Below the pieces are notes generated by a model. It was given only the letters and a program-made list of their open reading frames with translations. It did not search any database and was not told the DNA's origin. A DNA stretch of 44,584 nt from a virus: the IMG/VR virus record IMGVR_UViG_3300047409_000416, positions 1 through 44,584 of that record; one strand, 5' to 3'. The position numbers and the translations under genes are program-made. Below are positions 30,743 to 37,241 of the stretch, in pieces (the stretch's first letter is position 1; each line of letters starts with the position of its first letter).

Positions 30743-31174
30743 ATGAGCGAGACCGAAGTCCCCGGCGAGTTCGACTCGATCGTCGAGTCGATCCAGAGAG
30801 AAGTAACTCGGCTCGACGCCGAGATCGCGCGCCTCGGCGCGCAACGCACGAAGCTCAGCGAGCGGCGCTCGCGCCTCCGGGCCGCGGTGAAGAACTTGCA
30901 GCCGCCCGCCAAGAGAGGCTCGAAGCCGGTCCACACGGAGACGCCCGAGGAGAACATCGCGGCGGTACAGAAGTTCATCGAGGAACGCAACGGCGAACTC
31001 GCCGACGGCTTCACCGCCACCGAGCTACACCGCCTCATCCTCGCCAACGGCGCCCCCCTCCTCGGCAAGGACGTGGTGCGCAAAAGCGTGCTCAACCTGC
31101 ACGAGCGCGGCGTGATCCGCCTCGACCGCAAAACCCAAGGGGGCGGCAACCTCTACAAGCTCGTCGGACAATGA
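30743..31174 (+). CDS. Coiled-coil plus winged-helix protein
   Basis: 143 aa, ATG behind AAGGAGCCC. N-terminal half is a coiled coil (SIVESIQREVTRLDAEIARL), the C-terminal half a winged-helix-like domain (FTATELHRLILANGAPLLGK, then VRKSVLNLHERGVIRLDRK with a wing). A likely DNA-binding regulator. Start of a three-gene unit coupled by ATGA overlaps. Confidence 0.7.
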   Translation: MSETEVPGEFDSIVESIQREVTRLDAEIARLGAQRTKLSERRSRLRAAVKNLQPPAKRGSKPVHTETPEENIAAVQKFIEERNGELADGFTATELHRLILANGAPLLGKDVVRKSVLNLHERGVIRLDRKTQGGGNLYKLVGQ

Positions 31175-31572
31175 GCGACAAGCACGCATCCCTGTACGAC
31201 TTCCGCGACACGGACATCATGTACCGCCTCGCCGAGAGCGACACCAACGGCGGCGTTCCCACCGCAGAACTCGCAGACCTGCTCGGCTTCGAGGAAGGCG
31301 ACACCCGCAGCGTCTCGATCCGGCTCGCGTGGATGCGCCGCTACGGGATGGTGCTGTTCGACGAGAAAGAACGACACTGGTCGCTCTCACCCGGAGGGCA
31401 GCGAGTCGTCACCGCGCACCTCCACGCCCCAGCATTGAAAGTGGTCGAGACCCTCCCCGACGAAACAATGGTGGAGATCATGGCCCAGGTCACCAGCCGG
31501 TACATGCGCGGCGAGCCGATGCTCGCGCACATGCTCCGACGCGAGTTCCTCTACGGGACGAAGCAGCGATGA
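31171..31572 (+). CDS. Winged-helix-like DNA-binding protein
   Basis: 133 aa, ATGA overlap with the preceding gene. DIMYRLAESDTNGGVPTAEL, ADLLGFEEGDTRSVSIRLAW and MRRYGMVLFDEKERHWSLSP follow a winged-helix pattern (helix-helix-recognition helix-wing), then a helical C-terminus ends in KQR. Likely a transcriptional regulator acting with its neighbours. Confidence 0.68.
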   Translation: MSDKHASLYDFRDTDIMYRLAESDTNGGVPTAELADLLGFEEGDTRSVSIRLAWMRRYGMVLFDEKERHWSLSPGGQRVVTAHLHAPALKVVETLPDETMVEIMAQVTSRYMRGEPMLAHMLRREFLYGTKQR

Positions 31573-31790
31573 GCGAGAAGAAACAGCGGGGCCCGAAGGA
31601 GTACATCGAGGAAGACCTCCGCTCGATCGTCAAAGCCGCCGCACTCATGAGCACCGCGATGAACGAAGGCCGGATCGTCGAAGCGAACGGCTGGCTCAAG
31701 CAGATCAAACAGGCGTGCGGCTCCATCGACGACAACCTCGAAGAACTCCTACAAGCCGAACTGGAAGAGAAGCTCGGGCTCGAACCGTGA
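31569..31790 (+). CDS. Small helical hypothetical protein
   Basis: 73 aa, ATGA-coupled to the previous gene. MSEKKQRGPKEYIEEDLRSI then AAALMSTAMNEGRIVEANGW and an acidic C-terminal helix. No family recognised; probably regulates or binds nucleic acids together with the two genes above. Confidence 0.65.
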   Translation: MSEKKQRGPKEYIEEDLRSIVKAAALMSTAMNEGRIVEANGWLKQIKQACGSIDDNLEELLQAELEEKLGLEP

Positions 31791-31800
31791 CTGTTATATA

Positions 31801-31821
31801 GGGGCCCACTTACCGGGCCCC
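31801..31821. terminator. Convergent hairpin terminator
   Basis: GGGGCCC-ACTTACC-GGGCCCC in the short space between the convergent genes 31569-31790 and 31810-32034, overlapping the end of the latter. Weak U/A tract on the left (TATATA). Confidence 0.5.
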
Positions 31822-32034
31822 GCACAAAGGGCACCAAACCCCCGGCTCGTGCCGGGCGGCGCGCAAACAAACCATCCGCGCGCCGTTCGGCGCGGGCTCC
31901 ACCATCGGCACACCACCCACCACCAGAGTTTTCGCGAGCGACGTCACAGACAGGCCCTTCGCGACAGCCGACGCCTGCAACAGCGCGTACTCACCCTCAT
32001 TCAACCGCACCGTCACCGAGCGCAAACCCACCAC
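31810..32034 (-). CDS. Ribbon-helix-helix-like small protein
   Basis: 74 aa. RSVTVRLNEGEYALLQASAV followed by AKGLSVTSLAKTLVV matches a ribbon-helix-helix DNA-binding pattern (strand then two helices). The C-terminal part has cysteines (VCLRAARH; WCPLCGAR). Possible repressor; opposite strand to the winged-helix genes it faces. Confidence 0.6.
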   Translation of the reverse strand: MVGLRSVTVRLNEGEYALLQASAVAKGLSVTSLAKTLVVGGVPMVEPAPNGARMVCLRAARHEPGVWCPLCGAR

Positions 32035-32248
32035 CCTCGAAACCCTGCATAAAGGATACCCTCACCTCCGACGGGCAAAGGGGACGAACCGAGGATGCGT
32101 CTCGGTTCCCACTCCCGTCAAAGGGGCGGTCGGGGAGTCCCACCCAAGGAGCAAGGCCCCGGCCGCCTCTTATCATCATCCAGACGACCCCACCAGTGTA
32201 GACAGACACAGATGAGAACGCGGGGAAGAAGCAGTCTCCGGGTGGTAA

Positions 32249-32545
32249 CTACCTAGACCCCACCGGCTGCCGCTCAGCCCGCGTCCGACTCTCCGACGCC
32301 GCATAGCCGAAATGCACCCGGAGCACATGCTCCTCCTCATCCGAGAGCGGCGCGAACGGATCGAGCTTCAACAAACGCTCGATCGAGCGCGGCCCAACCG
32401 TAACACCCGGATCAACCGTAACAGGCTCATCCGTAACGATCGGAGCGTCAGGCGTTACGCCCCCAGGCCCCCCAGCGTTACGCTTCCGCTCCCGATAAGC
32501 CCGCTGCCGCTCAGCCGCCGAGTCATACCTCTTCTCCTCAGGCAT
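32249..32545 (-). CDS. Small basic DNA-binding-like protein
   Basis: 98 aa from the ATG at 32545, with GGGAGGGGCG upstream. N-terminal KRYDSAAERQRAYRERKRNA is a basic SAAERQRAYRERK motif common in phage and plasmid small proteins. The C-terminal part is acidic with PFAPLSDEEEHVLRVHFGY. Possibly a DNA-packaging or regulatory accessory protein. Confidence 0.6.
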   Translation of the reverse strand: MPEEKRYDSAAERQRAYRERKRNAGGPGGVTPDAPIVTDEPVTVDPGVTVGPRSIERLLKLDPFAPLSDEEEHVLRVHFGYAASESRTRAERQPVGSR

Positions 32546-33044
32546 CGCCCCTCCCTCCGTTACACAAACCAGGCCAGCCCCCGCGCCTGGCTCGGAAGTG
32601 CAGCGCAGAGGAGTCACGGGCTGCGGCCCCCGCCTGGCCTGGAACCACAAGGCAACCAGGCCTCGGCGGGCCCGCCAGGGGCACGGAGGACGCTCATGAC
32701 CTCAACCCCAGCAGGCCCGCCCAAGCCAGGCCACCACAGCCATCTTCACAAGCAACCAAGCCAAAACCAAGCCCACAGCCACGATCGGGCGCCAGGCTCA
32801 CAGCCAAGCCAAAACTGACAGCCACGATGGGGCGGGGGTACGTAGAGGGGTCCCGTGCGCGCGCGCCCGCGCGGGGGGGAGGGCGGGTGCCCGGCCGGGC
32901 GGGCGCGGAAAAGGCTCGCGCGCAGCCCGCGCGAAAGGCCGCGCGCAAGACGCGCGATCCTCTCTCCCCTCAAAGCCACGAGCCTAGCCCCCACCTGGCC
33001 CCTGCCTCGCAAAGCCTGTATCCATGCGGCCTAGCGGGAGGGCC
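32546..33044. other. Non-coding, repeat- and palindrome-rich region
   Basis: About 500 nt without a credible gene. Contains a near-duplicated unit (AAGCCAAAAC followed by ACAGCCACGATSGGGCG) at 32758-32791 and 32806-32834, then a very GC-rich set of overlapping palindromes (GCGCGCGCCCGCGC, GCCCGGCCGGGC, CGCGCAGCCCGCGCG, GCCGCGCGC) at about 32856-32960. Candidate packaging (cos/pac) or replication-origin region; no function shown. Confidence 0.45.
32758..32834 (+). repeat. Two direct copies of AAGCCAAAAC...ACAGCCACGATSGGGCG
   Basis: Copies at 32758-32791 and 32806-32834, 48 nt apart, differing in the length of the middle part. Iteron-like arrangement. Confidence 0.7.
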
Positions 33045-33725
33045 TCAGCTATCGGGGCTGGGCTCATCGAGCAGCTGCGCTGCTAGCTGCCGCATCTCAG
33101 CCCACCCCATGCCAGCCACGTCAGCCCCATCGGCCGGGATGGATAGCTCGACCGAGGTACTGGCCAGGGGGAACGTCGCATCGAGGGCTCGGAGGGCGGC
33201 CATCTGGCGCTCGATCGGCCCGAGCCCCTCGGCATCGAGAGGGCCGGAGACGATAGCCGTAGCCAGCGCTTCTGCCCGCTCCAGCGCTTGAATCCTGGCG
33301 ATTGCTCGTGGGCTGGCTGCCCTTCTGGGGCCGATGCCAAGGAGTTCACGACGCTGCCGACGTTGGAGCTTGACCGCGTGGGCCTTGCGCGACATCCCGG
33401 CCGCATCGGTCATCCCTCCTCCTCCCCCATGTACCAAGCAGACAGGGAGGGCTCGCAAGCGGGTAGCTTGGCAGCGGCGCCCGTCTGGTCTCACGAGCCT
33501 GCATCGGCCGTCGTCCTCGCCGAGGAGGAGTGAGCCGCCCTCGGGCACTCGATGGCAAGCGGGTAGCTCGAATCCTTGTACCTCTACTCGTGGCTGTAGG
33601 AGGAGCCAAGCTAGCGTCCCTGGCCTCGGGGCCTCCTCGACCTCTGGCGCCTCTAGGGCCTCTTGTGCGGGCTCGGTTGGCTCGCCGGGCTCGACCGGCT
33701 GCCCTTCTATCCCTGTATCCATGCG
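33015..33725. repeat. 14-bp direct repeat flanking the 33045-33722 gene
   Basis: CCTGTATCCATGCG at 33015-33028 and 33712-33725. The right copy contains the start codon of the gene on the minus strand; the left copy lies just after its stop and would encode a 13-codon start remnant (MDTG...). Confidence 0.7.
33045..33722 (-). CDS. Zinc-motif protein, candidate small terminase-like
   Basis: 225 aa, ATG behind GGAGGGCGC. N-terminal 60 residues are acidic and Pro-rich. A Cys/His motif follows (DGRCRLVRPDGRRCQATRLR then VCLVHGGGG), matching small zinc-binding patterns of phage proteins that begin with CxxxxxxGxxC. Next is a basic segment (KAHAVKLQRRQRRELLGI), and the C-terminal half is helical. 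Small terminase subunits sometimes look like this, but the large terminase lies 5 kb away. Flanked by a 14-bp direct repeat. Confidence 0.6.
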   Translation of the reverse strand: MDTGIEGQPVEPGEPTEPAQEALEAPEVEEAPRPGTLAWLLLQPRVEVQGFELPACHRVPEGGSLLLGEDDGRCRLVRPDGRRCQATRLRALPVCLVHGGGGGMTDAAGMSRKAHAVKLQRRQRRELLGIGPRRAASPRAIARIQALERAEALATAIVSGPLDAEGLGPIERQMAALRALDATFPLASTSVELSIPADGADVAGMGWAEMRQLAAQLLDEPSPDS

Positions 33726-34116
33726 CCCTCCATCATCTTGACAGAATCTTTACTACAGCTGCTTTCAGGCTAGGCTACCTTGGTTGACGTCGAGCCGGTG
33801 AGCACTTCCCGGCCGAGGAGATTAGTAGCTCTCCTCCGGGCCCAATAGGACGCCTGTAGACACCGCCCTCGGGATTCAAGAGACCGAGGGACCTGGCGGG
33901 ACTGCGGAGCGATCCTCACACACCGACCCTAGAAATCCTCCTCCTTACAGACTCCACGGAACACTCGCACGAGCCCGGTTGACCCTGACGACTGCCGACA
34001 GGCAGAGCGCGCAAGCGCTGATCGGGCCGGGCTCGGTTACTGCGACCGTGGAGACCGATCGAAAGGGGACAGGTAAGCGGCGCCGGATGCGACGTCGCGA
34101 GCTACTGCCTGCCTTA
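33723..34116 (+). other. Non-coding leader region with hairpins
   Basis: About 400 nt before the early genes, no credible gene. Holds TTGACA (33738), TTGACG (33783) and TTGACC (33979) as isolated -35-like boxes without clear -10 partners. Hairpins: GAGGAGA/TCTCCTC (33815-33836), CCCTCGG/CCGAGGG (33866-33890) and the three stem-loops listed separately at 33992-34060. Probably the promoter and leader of the early operon. Confidence 0.5.
33992..34060 (+). ncRNA. Candidate structured RNA with three adjacent stem-loops
   Basis: CTGCC-GACA-GGCAG (33992-34005) is followed with no gap by AGCGC-GCAA-GCGCT (34006-34019), a GNRA tetraloop hairpin. Directly after lies a two-tier hairpin GATCGG/CCGATC (34020-34060) enclosing CGGT/ACCG. 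All stems are perfect. It lies 87 nt before the first early gene. Could be a leader element or a small RNA; no known family recognised. Confidence 0.4.
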
Positions 34117-34140
34117 GGTCACTCACCCACACAAGGAGGA
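34117..34140 (+). promoter_or_regulatory. Start-associated element (copy before 34147 gene)
   Basis: GGTCACTCACCCACACAAGG then AGGA, six nt before ATG 34147. No adjacent hairpin, but the structured region at 33992-34060 lies just upstream. Confidence 0.75.
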
Positions 34141-34146
34141 ATCACC

Positions 34147-34434
34147 ATGTCTCGCAAAGACCCCGCAACAATGGAAGACCTGCTCCCGGCCGACCCGGCC
34201 GCCGCTACCCGCTCGGCCGTGTACGCGATGCTCCCTGCCAGCCCTGGCGCCGTGCTCGCCTTTATCGGCGCGCTACGGGACGACGCATCCGAGCATTTCA
34301 CCCGGATCGACCATTCGACCTCGGACGAGATGCGCCGCTACTGGCGATCGCTTCGCCGCGATGCGCTCGACCTCGTGCACTCGCTCGAAGGAGCCGAGCG
34401 GATCGCACTCGCCCTGCTCGAAACCCCCTGCTAA
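34147..34434 (+). CDS. Hypothetical early protein
   Basis: 95 aa, ATG with AAGGAGGAATCACC. SRKDPATMEDLLPADPAAAT then a helical C-terminus with MRRYWRSLRRDALDLVHSLE. No family recognised. First gene of the early set; its TAA lies within the hairpin that begins the next composite element. Confidence 0.65.
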   Translation: MSRKDPATMEDLLPADPAAATRSAVYAMLPASPGAVLAFIGALRDDASEHFTRIDHSTSDEMRRYWRSLRRDALDLVHSLEGAERIALALLETPC

Positions 34435-34464
34435 GGGGGGCTCGGTCACTCACCTACAGGAGGA
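34424..34464 (+). promoter_or_regulatory. Start-associated composite element
   Basis: Hairpin CCCCC-TGCTAA-GGGGG (34424-34440), CTCGGTCACTCACC (34441-34454), then CAGGAGGA. Followed by ATG 34468. Confidence 0.85.
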
Positions 34465-34467
34465 ATC

Positions 34468-34686
34468 ATGCCCCGCATCGCAATAAACGACCTTCACCGT
34501 CTCGCCGCGGCCATCTCTGGCCGCTTGAACGGTCTCACCGTGGAAGTCTCGCGCAGGAATGGCGCTACCGCGCTCGACCTGTACGACTCCCGCGGCTGTA
34601 TCAAGCTCCTCGCGATCGGCCCGGCCCGCTCGATCGAGGCCTACCTTCGCGCGATGGACCAGACGCTCGACATCGTGAACCGATGA
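34468..34686 (+). CDS. Hypothetical early protein
   Basis: 72 aa. PRIAINDLHRLAAAISGRLN then strand-rich LTVEVSRRNGATALDLYDS and a C-terminal helix (ARSIEAYLRAMDQTLDIVNR). The N-terminal helix and strand pattern resembles small nucleotide- or protein-binding domains but no family is recognised. Its TGA overlaps the next ATG (ATGA). Confidence 0.65.
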   Translation: MPRIAINDLHRLAAAISGRLNGLTVEVSRRNGATALDLYDSRGCIKLLAIGPARSIEAYLRAMDQTLDIVNR

Positions 34687-34778
34687 TGTCGCGCCTACTC
34701 GACCTACTCGAAATCCCCGCTTGGCCGTTTATTCGGTTCGCCGACTGGCTTATCCGAGTCGCGCCCGATCAGGTCTAA
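34683..34778 (+). CDS. 31-aa amphipathic microprotein
   Basis: ATGATG start overlapping the previous stop. MMSRLLDLLEIPAWPFIRFA then DWLIRVAPDQV: short, amphipathic and Trp-rich, possibly membrane-surface-binding. Position between two coupled elements supports translation. Function unknown. Confidence 0.5.
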   Translation: MMSRLLDLLEIPAWPFIRFADWLIRVAPDQV

Positions 34779-34821
34779 CCCGGTCTCGACCGGGCTCGGT
34801 CACTCACCCAAATAAGGAGGA
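34779..34821 (+). promoter_or_regulatory. Start-associated composite element (ArdC-like gene)
   Basis: Hairpin CCCGGTC-TC-GACCGGG (34779-34794), CTCGGTCACTCACC (34795-34808) and AAGGAGGA before ATG 34828. Confidence 0.87.
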
Positions 34822-34827
34822 TTCACC

Positions 34828-36123
34828 ATGTCTAAGCAAGACGCATACGACCTCGTTACGGCCCGCATCATCGAAGCCCTCGACGCAGGCATCGTCCCCT
34901 GGCATCGCCCCTGGAAGACCGGGCCGAACGCGGGTCCGATGTCCTACTCGACCCGGAAGCCCTACTCCGGCGTCAACGTCTGGGTACTGACCGCTACGGC
35001 CGCCCTACGGAACTACGACTCGCGCTACTGGGTCACGTTCAAGAGCGCGATCGACGCGGGCGGGAACGTACGCAAAGGCGAGAAGGGTACGCCGGTCGTC
35101 TTCTGGAAGATCATCGAGAAGACCGACAAAGCCACGGGCGAGACCGAACGTTTCCCGCTCCTACGCTACTCGACGGTCTTCAACCTCGACCAATGCGAGA
35201 ACGTGGCCGAGCCCGAGACCGTTACAGAGTTCGAGCCCGAGCCGTTCACGCCGATCGAGATCGCCGAGCGGATCGCGAACGCGATGCCGACACGGCCGAA
35301 CGTCAAGCATGGAGGCGACCGGGCCTACTACAGCCCCGCGCTCGACTACGTGCAGATGCCGCTTACCGTGCAGTTCGAGAGCCCCGAGCACTACTACTCG
35401 ACGCTTTTCCACGAGCTAGTGCACTCGACCGGGCACCCGGACCGGATCGGCCGCAAGACCCTCGCCGAGCCCGCACCGTTCGGGTCCGCGGACTACTCGC
35501 GCGAGGAGCTTACCGCCGAAATGGGGGCCGCTTACCTCTGCGGCGCCGCAGGAATCGACGTCAACGTCGAGCACCACGCCAGCTACATCGCCTCATGGCT
35601 CAAAGCCCTGGAAAACGACCGCAAGATGGTCGTGTCCGCGGCCGGTGCCGCACAAAAGGCCGCCGACTACATCATCGGCGAGCCCGCGAAGAAGGAGGAG
35701 GGCTCGCAAGAGCCCTCCGACCTCGGTCACTCAACCTTTAGGAGGAAAACATGCCCTACATGGACACCCACGCCGAGACCGTCAAGCGCTACGACGTCCC
35801 CGGAAAGTGTCACGTCGTCATCTCCGACTGGCCCTACGACTGCCAAGCGAAAGACGACCACCCCGACCACGTTGTCTACATCTGCGAGACGCACCGCGTT
35901 TGGTGGCACGAGCCCGACTGGCAGCCCGCCGACGCTTAGAGGATCGCCCGCCACCCGCGGGCCCTCGGTCACTTACCTAAGGAGGATTCACCATGACAAG
36001 CGAGATGCTCCGCGAGGAGCTATTCGGCCGCACGCAAGGGCTCGTGGCTCGGGCCCGCGATCGCGGACACGACCTGCACCTCTGGCACGCCGACACGAGC
36101 TACTCGCACCACACCGCTTGTAG
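34828..36123 (+). CDS. ArdC-like antirestriction protein with out-of-frame C-terminal extension
   Basis: Open frame of 431 aa. Residues 1-130 match the ArdC N-terminal ssDNA-binding domain (SKQDAYDLVTARIIEALDAG; VPWHRPWKTGPNAGPMSYST; KPYSGVNVWVLT). Residues about 150-295 form a zinc metalloprotease-like domain with FHELVHSTGH (H195, E196, H199) and downstream E231 in ELTAEMGAAYL as a third ligand. ArdC proteins protect incoming DNA from restriction. The natural end should be near residue 290 (AADYIIGEPAKK). Beyond it the frame runs on through the next hairpin element and two other genes with no stop until 36123, giving a low-complexity S/T/R/P tail. A lost stop or a sequencing error is likely. 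Confidence 0.85.
   Translation: MSKQDAYDLVTARIIEALDAGIVPWHRPWKTGPNAGPMSYSTRKPYSGVNVWVLTATAALRNYDSRYWVTFKSAIDAGGNVRKGEKGTPVVFWKIIEKTDKATGETERFPLLRYSTVFNLDQCENVAEPETVTEFEPEPFTPIEIAERIANAMPTRPNVKHGGDRAYYSPALDYVQMPLTVQFESPEHYYSTLFHELVHSTGHPDRIGRKTLAEPAPFGSADYSREELTAEMGAAYLCGAAGIDVNVEHHASYIASWLKALENDRKMVVSAAGAAQKAADYIIGEPAKKEEGSQEPSDLGHSTFRRKTCPTWTPTPRPSSATTSPESVTSSSPTGPTTAKRKTTTPTTLSTSARRTAFGGTSPTGSPPTLRGSPATRGPSVTYLRRIHHDKRDAPRGAIRPHARARGSGPRSRTRPAPLARRHELLAPHRL
35697..35745 (+). promoter_or_regulatory. Start-associated composite element
   Basis: Hairpin GAGGGCTC-GCAA-GAGCCCTC (35697-35718), CTCGGTCACTCAACC (35722-35736), then AGGAGGAAAAC before ATG 35751. The element lies inside the read-through frame of the ArdC-like gene. 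Confidence 0.87.
35751..35939 (+). CDS. Hypothetical early protein
   Basis: 62 aa. PYMDTHAETVKRYDVPGKCH then DCQAKDDHPDHVVYICETHR and WWHEPDW. Cys/His pattern (KCH; CETH) suggests possible metal binding. A close match of starts and elements argues that this gene, not the overlapping ArdC tail, is the real one here. Confidence 0.68.
   Translation: MPYMDTHAETVKRYDVPGKCHVVISDWPYDCQAKDDHPDHVVYICETHRVWWHEPDWQPADA
35946..35985 (+). promoter_or_regulatory. Start-associated composite element
   Basis: Hairpin CCCGC-CACCC-GCGGG (35947-35961), CTCGGTCACTTACC (35964-35977) and AAGGAGGA before ATG 35993. Confidence 0.85.
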
Positions 36124-36211
36124 GGCCTGCGGCGCCCGGCTCGCGGTCGCCGTCACCGTCTCGAAAACCGAGACGATCGACACCGCGGCCAAGCTCGACT
36201 GCCGCACCTAG
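35993..36211 (+). CDS. Small zinc-binding-like protein
   Basis: 72 aa. SEMLREELFGRTQGLVARAR; HDLHLWHADTSYSHHTACRA and CGARL give Cys/His residues (HTACRACGARL) for a probable zinc site. A strand-rich C-terminus follows. Overlaps the ArdC read-through frame. Function unknown. Confidence 0.68.
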   Translation: MTSEMLREELFGRTQGLVARARDRGHDLHLWHADTSYSHHTACRACGARLAVAVTVSKTETIDTAAKLDCRT

Positions 36212-36218
36212 TTTACAA

Positions 36219-36267
36219 CCCCGGCCTAGCTACGGGCCGGGCTCGGTCACTTACCCCCCTAAAGGAG
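36219..36267 (+). promoter_or_regulatory. Start-associated composite element
   Basis: Hairpin CCCGGCC-TAGCTAC-GGGCCGGG (36219-36241), CTCGGTCACTTACC (36242-36255), then AAAGGAGGATTCC before ATG 36274. Confidence 0.85.
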
Positions 36268-36273
36268 GATTCC

Positions 36274-36471
36274 ATGTCAGAAGAAATCTTCACCACCGAG
36301 CGCGACGTCGCGCTCGACGTCCTAGCCGCCCGGGAGAGGTCCGCAGGGACCTGCGGCTCGGACGAGACCGAGATCGAGTCGGTCATCGAGACGAATGTCA
36401 CCAACACCCTTCTCGTCACGCTCTCGAACGGAGACACCTACACGATTCAGATTCGAGAGCGGCTCGTATGA
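36274..36471 (+). CDS. Hypothetical early protein
   Basis: 65 aa. Acidic: EEIFTTERDVALDVLAARER, then GSDETEIESVIETNVTNTLL and a strand-rich end (LSNGDTYTIQIRERLV). TGA overlaps the next gene's ATG. No family recognised; acidity is typical of small phage proteins that bind host proteins, but this is not evidence of function. Confidence 0.65.
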   Translation: MSEEIFTTERDVALDVLAARERSAGTCGSDETEIESVIETNVTNTLLVTLSNGDTYTIQIRERLV

Positions 36472-36701
36472 TCGGCGATCAGGTCCGCTGCTACATCGTC
36501 TCCGTGTCGATGGAAGACGATGATCCGATCGTCTTCGGCCCGTACACGAAACGGAAAGCCCACGAGCTTGCCGACACCTTCAATGCCCGCGTCGAGGCCG
36601 GGCTATTCACCGATCGCGAGTTCGGATGGATTCACGCAGGCGCCCAACGGATCGACAACCCCCAGAGCGTAAAGGGGATGCTGCACGAGTTCGGCAAGTA
36701 A
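36468..36701 (+). CDS. Hypothetical early protein
   Basis: 77 aa, ATGA-coupled. IGDQVRCYIVSVSMEDDDPI then FGPYTKRKAHELADTFNARV, a strand-helix arrangement; C-terminal DNPQSVKGMLHEFGK. No family recognised. Confidence 0.65.
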   Translation: MIGDQVRCYIVSVSMEDDDPIVFGPYTKRKAHELADTFNARVEAGLFTDREFGWIHAGAQRIDNPQSVKGMLHEFGK

Positions 36702-36703
36702 GC

Positions 36704-36742
36704 GGAGGGCCCTCGGCCCTCCTCGGTCAATCACCAAAGGAG
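36704..36742 (+). promoter_or_regulatory. Start-associated composite element
   Basis: Hairpin GGAGGGCC-CTC-GGCCCTCC (36704-36722), CTCGGTCAATCACC (36722-36735) and AAAGGAGGAAAC before ATG 36748. TCAATCACC replaces the usual TCACTCACC. Confidence 0.85.
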
Positions 36743-36747
36743 GAAAC

Positions 36748-37029
36748 ATGAAGATCGAAAGTCCGACCGATCAGGCGCACACGATCGCGAGTCACGCCTT
36801 CGCGCTCGCCGAGCGCGTCGAGGCCTTGGAGGCTGCCAAGCCTACTCTCAAGCTCGCGGGCTCAAAGGAGGCCGCCGAGCTACTCGACGTCCATCCGCAC
36901 CATTTCCACACGCTCAGGAAGCGCAGGCAGCTACCGGCGCCCGTCGCCGAGCTTGCCTGCGGGCCCGTCTGGCGCGTCGAAGACATCGAGGCGTGGGCCC
37001 GCGTGACGACACTACTGAGGGCATCGTGA
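36748..37029 (+). CDS. AlpA/excisionase-like helix-turn-helix protein
   Basis: 93 aa. An N-terminal helix (AHTIASHAFALAERVEALEA), then LKLAGSKEAAELLDVHPHHF and HTLRKRRQLPAPVAEL with WRVEDIEAWARV: a MerR/AlpA-type DNA-binding domain. Resembles the HTH protein near the integrase only in fold type. Possible regulator or excisionase. Its TGA overlaps the next GTG. Confidence 0.75.
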   Translation: MKIESPTDQAHTIASHAFALAERVEALEAAKPTLKLAGSKEAAELLDVHPHHFHTLRKRRQLPAPVAELACGPVWRVEDIEAWARVTTLLRAS

Positions 37030-37241
37030 CGGACCTCACGTTCACCCGTAGCGGCGAGTTCGCGGTCACTCAGATCGAAGCCAACACCGAAGAGGGCACC
37101 GATTTCGTGGACGCCTGGTTGCTCGGCACGATGGAGGTCCTCGACAGCGGCCGAATCATCGTCCCGACCGAAGTGGCCCCCGAGGTCGAAATGTCCGCCC
37201 TCAAGCAGGGCCTCACGATCAACCACGAGACGCGGCCATGA
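37026..37241 (+). CDS. Hypothetical early protein
   Basis: 71 aa from GTG at 37026 overlapping the previous stop. Strand-rich and acidic: TDLTFTRSGEFAVTQIEANT then LGTMEVLDSGRIIVPTEVAP. No family recognised. Couples to the following membrane protein gene. Confidence 0.6.
   Translation: MTDLTFTRSGEFAVTQIEANTEEGTDFVDAWLLGTMEVLDSGRIIVPTEVAPEVEMSALKQGLTINHETRP

Noticed and set aside
31997-32209. A 70-codon minus-strand frame
   Set aside because: Weak start signal and composition unlike neighbours; probably a shadow in a non-coding gap.
33738-33766. Promoter with TTGACA
   Set aside because: No -10 box at the right distance (GCTTTC at 17 nt); reported only as part of the leader region.
35193-35741. 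A 182-codon frame inside the ArdC-like gene
   Set aside because: Arg/Ala/Leu-rich shadow of the conserved ArdC domain; no ribosome-binding site.
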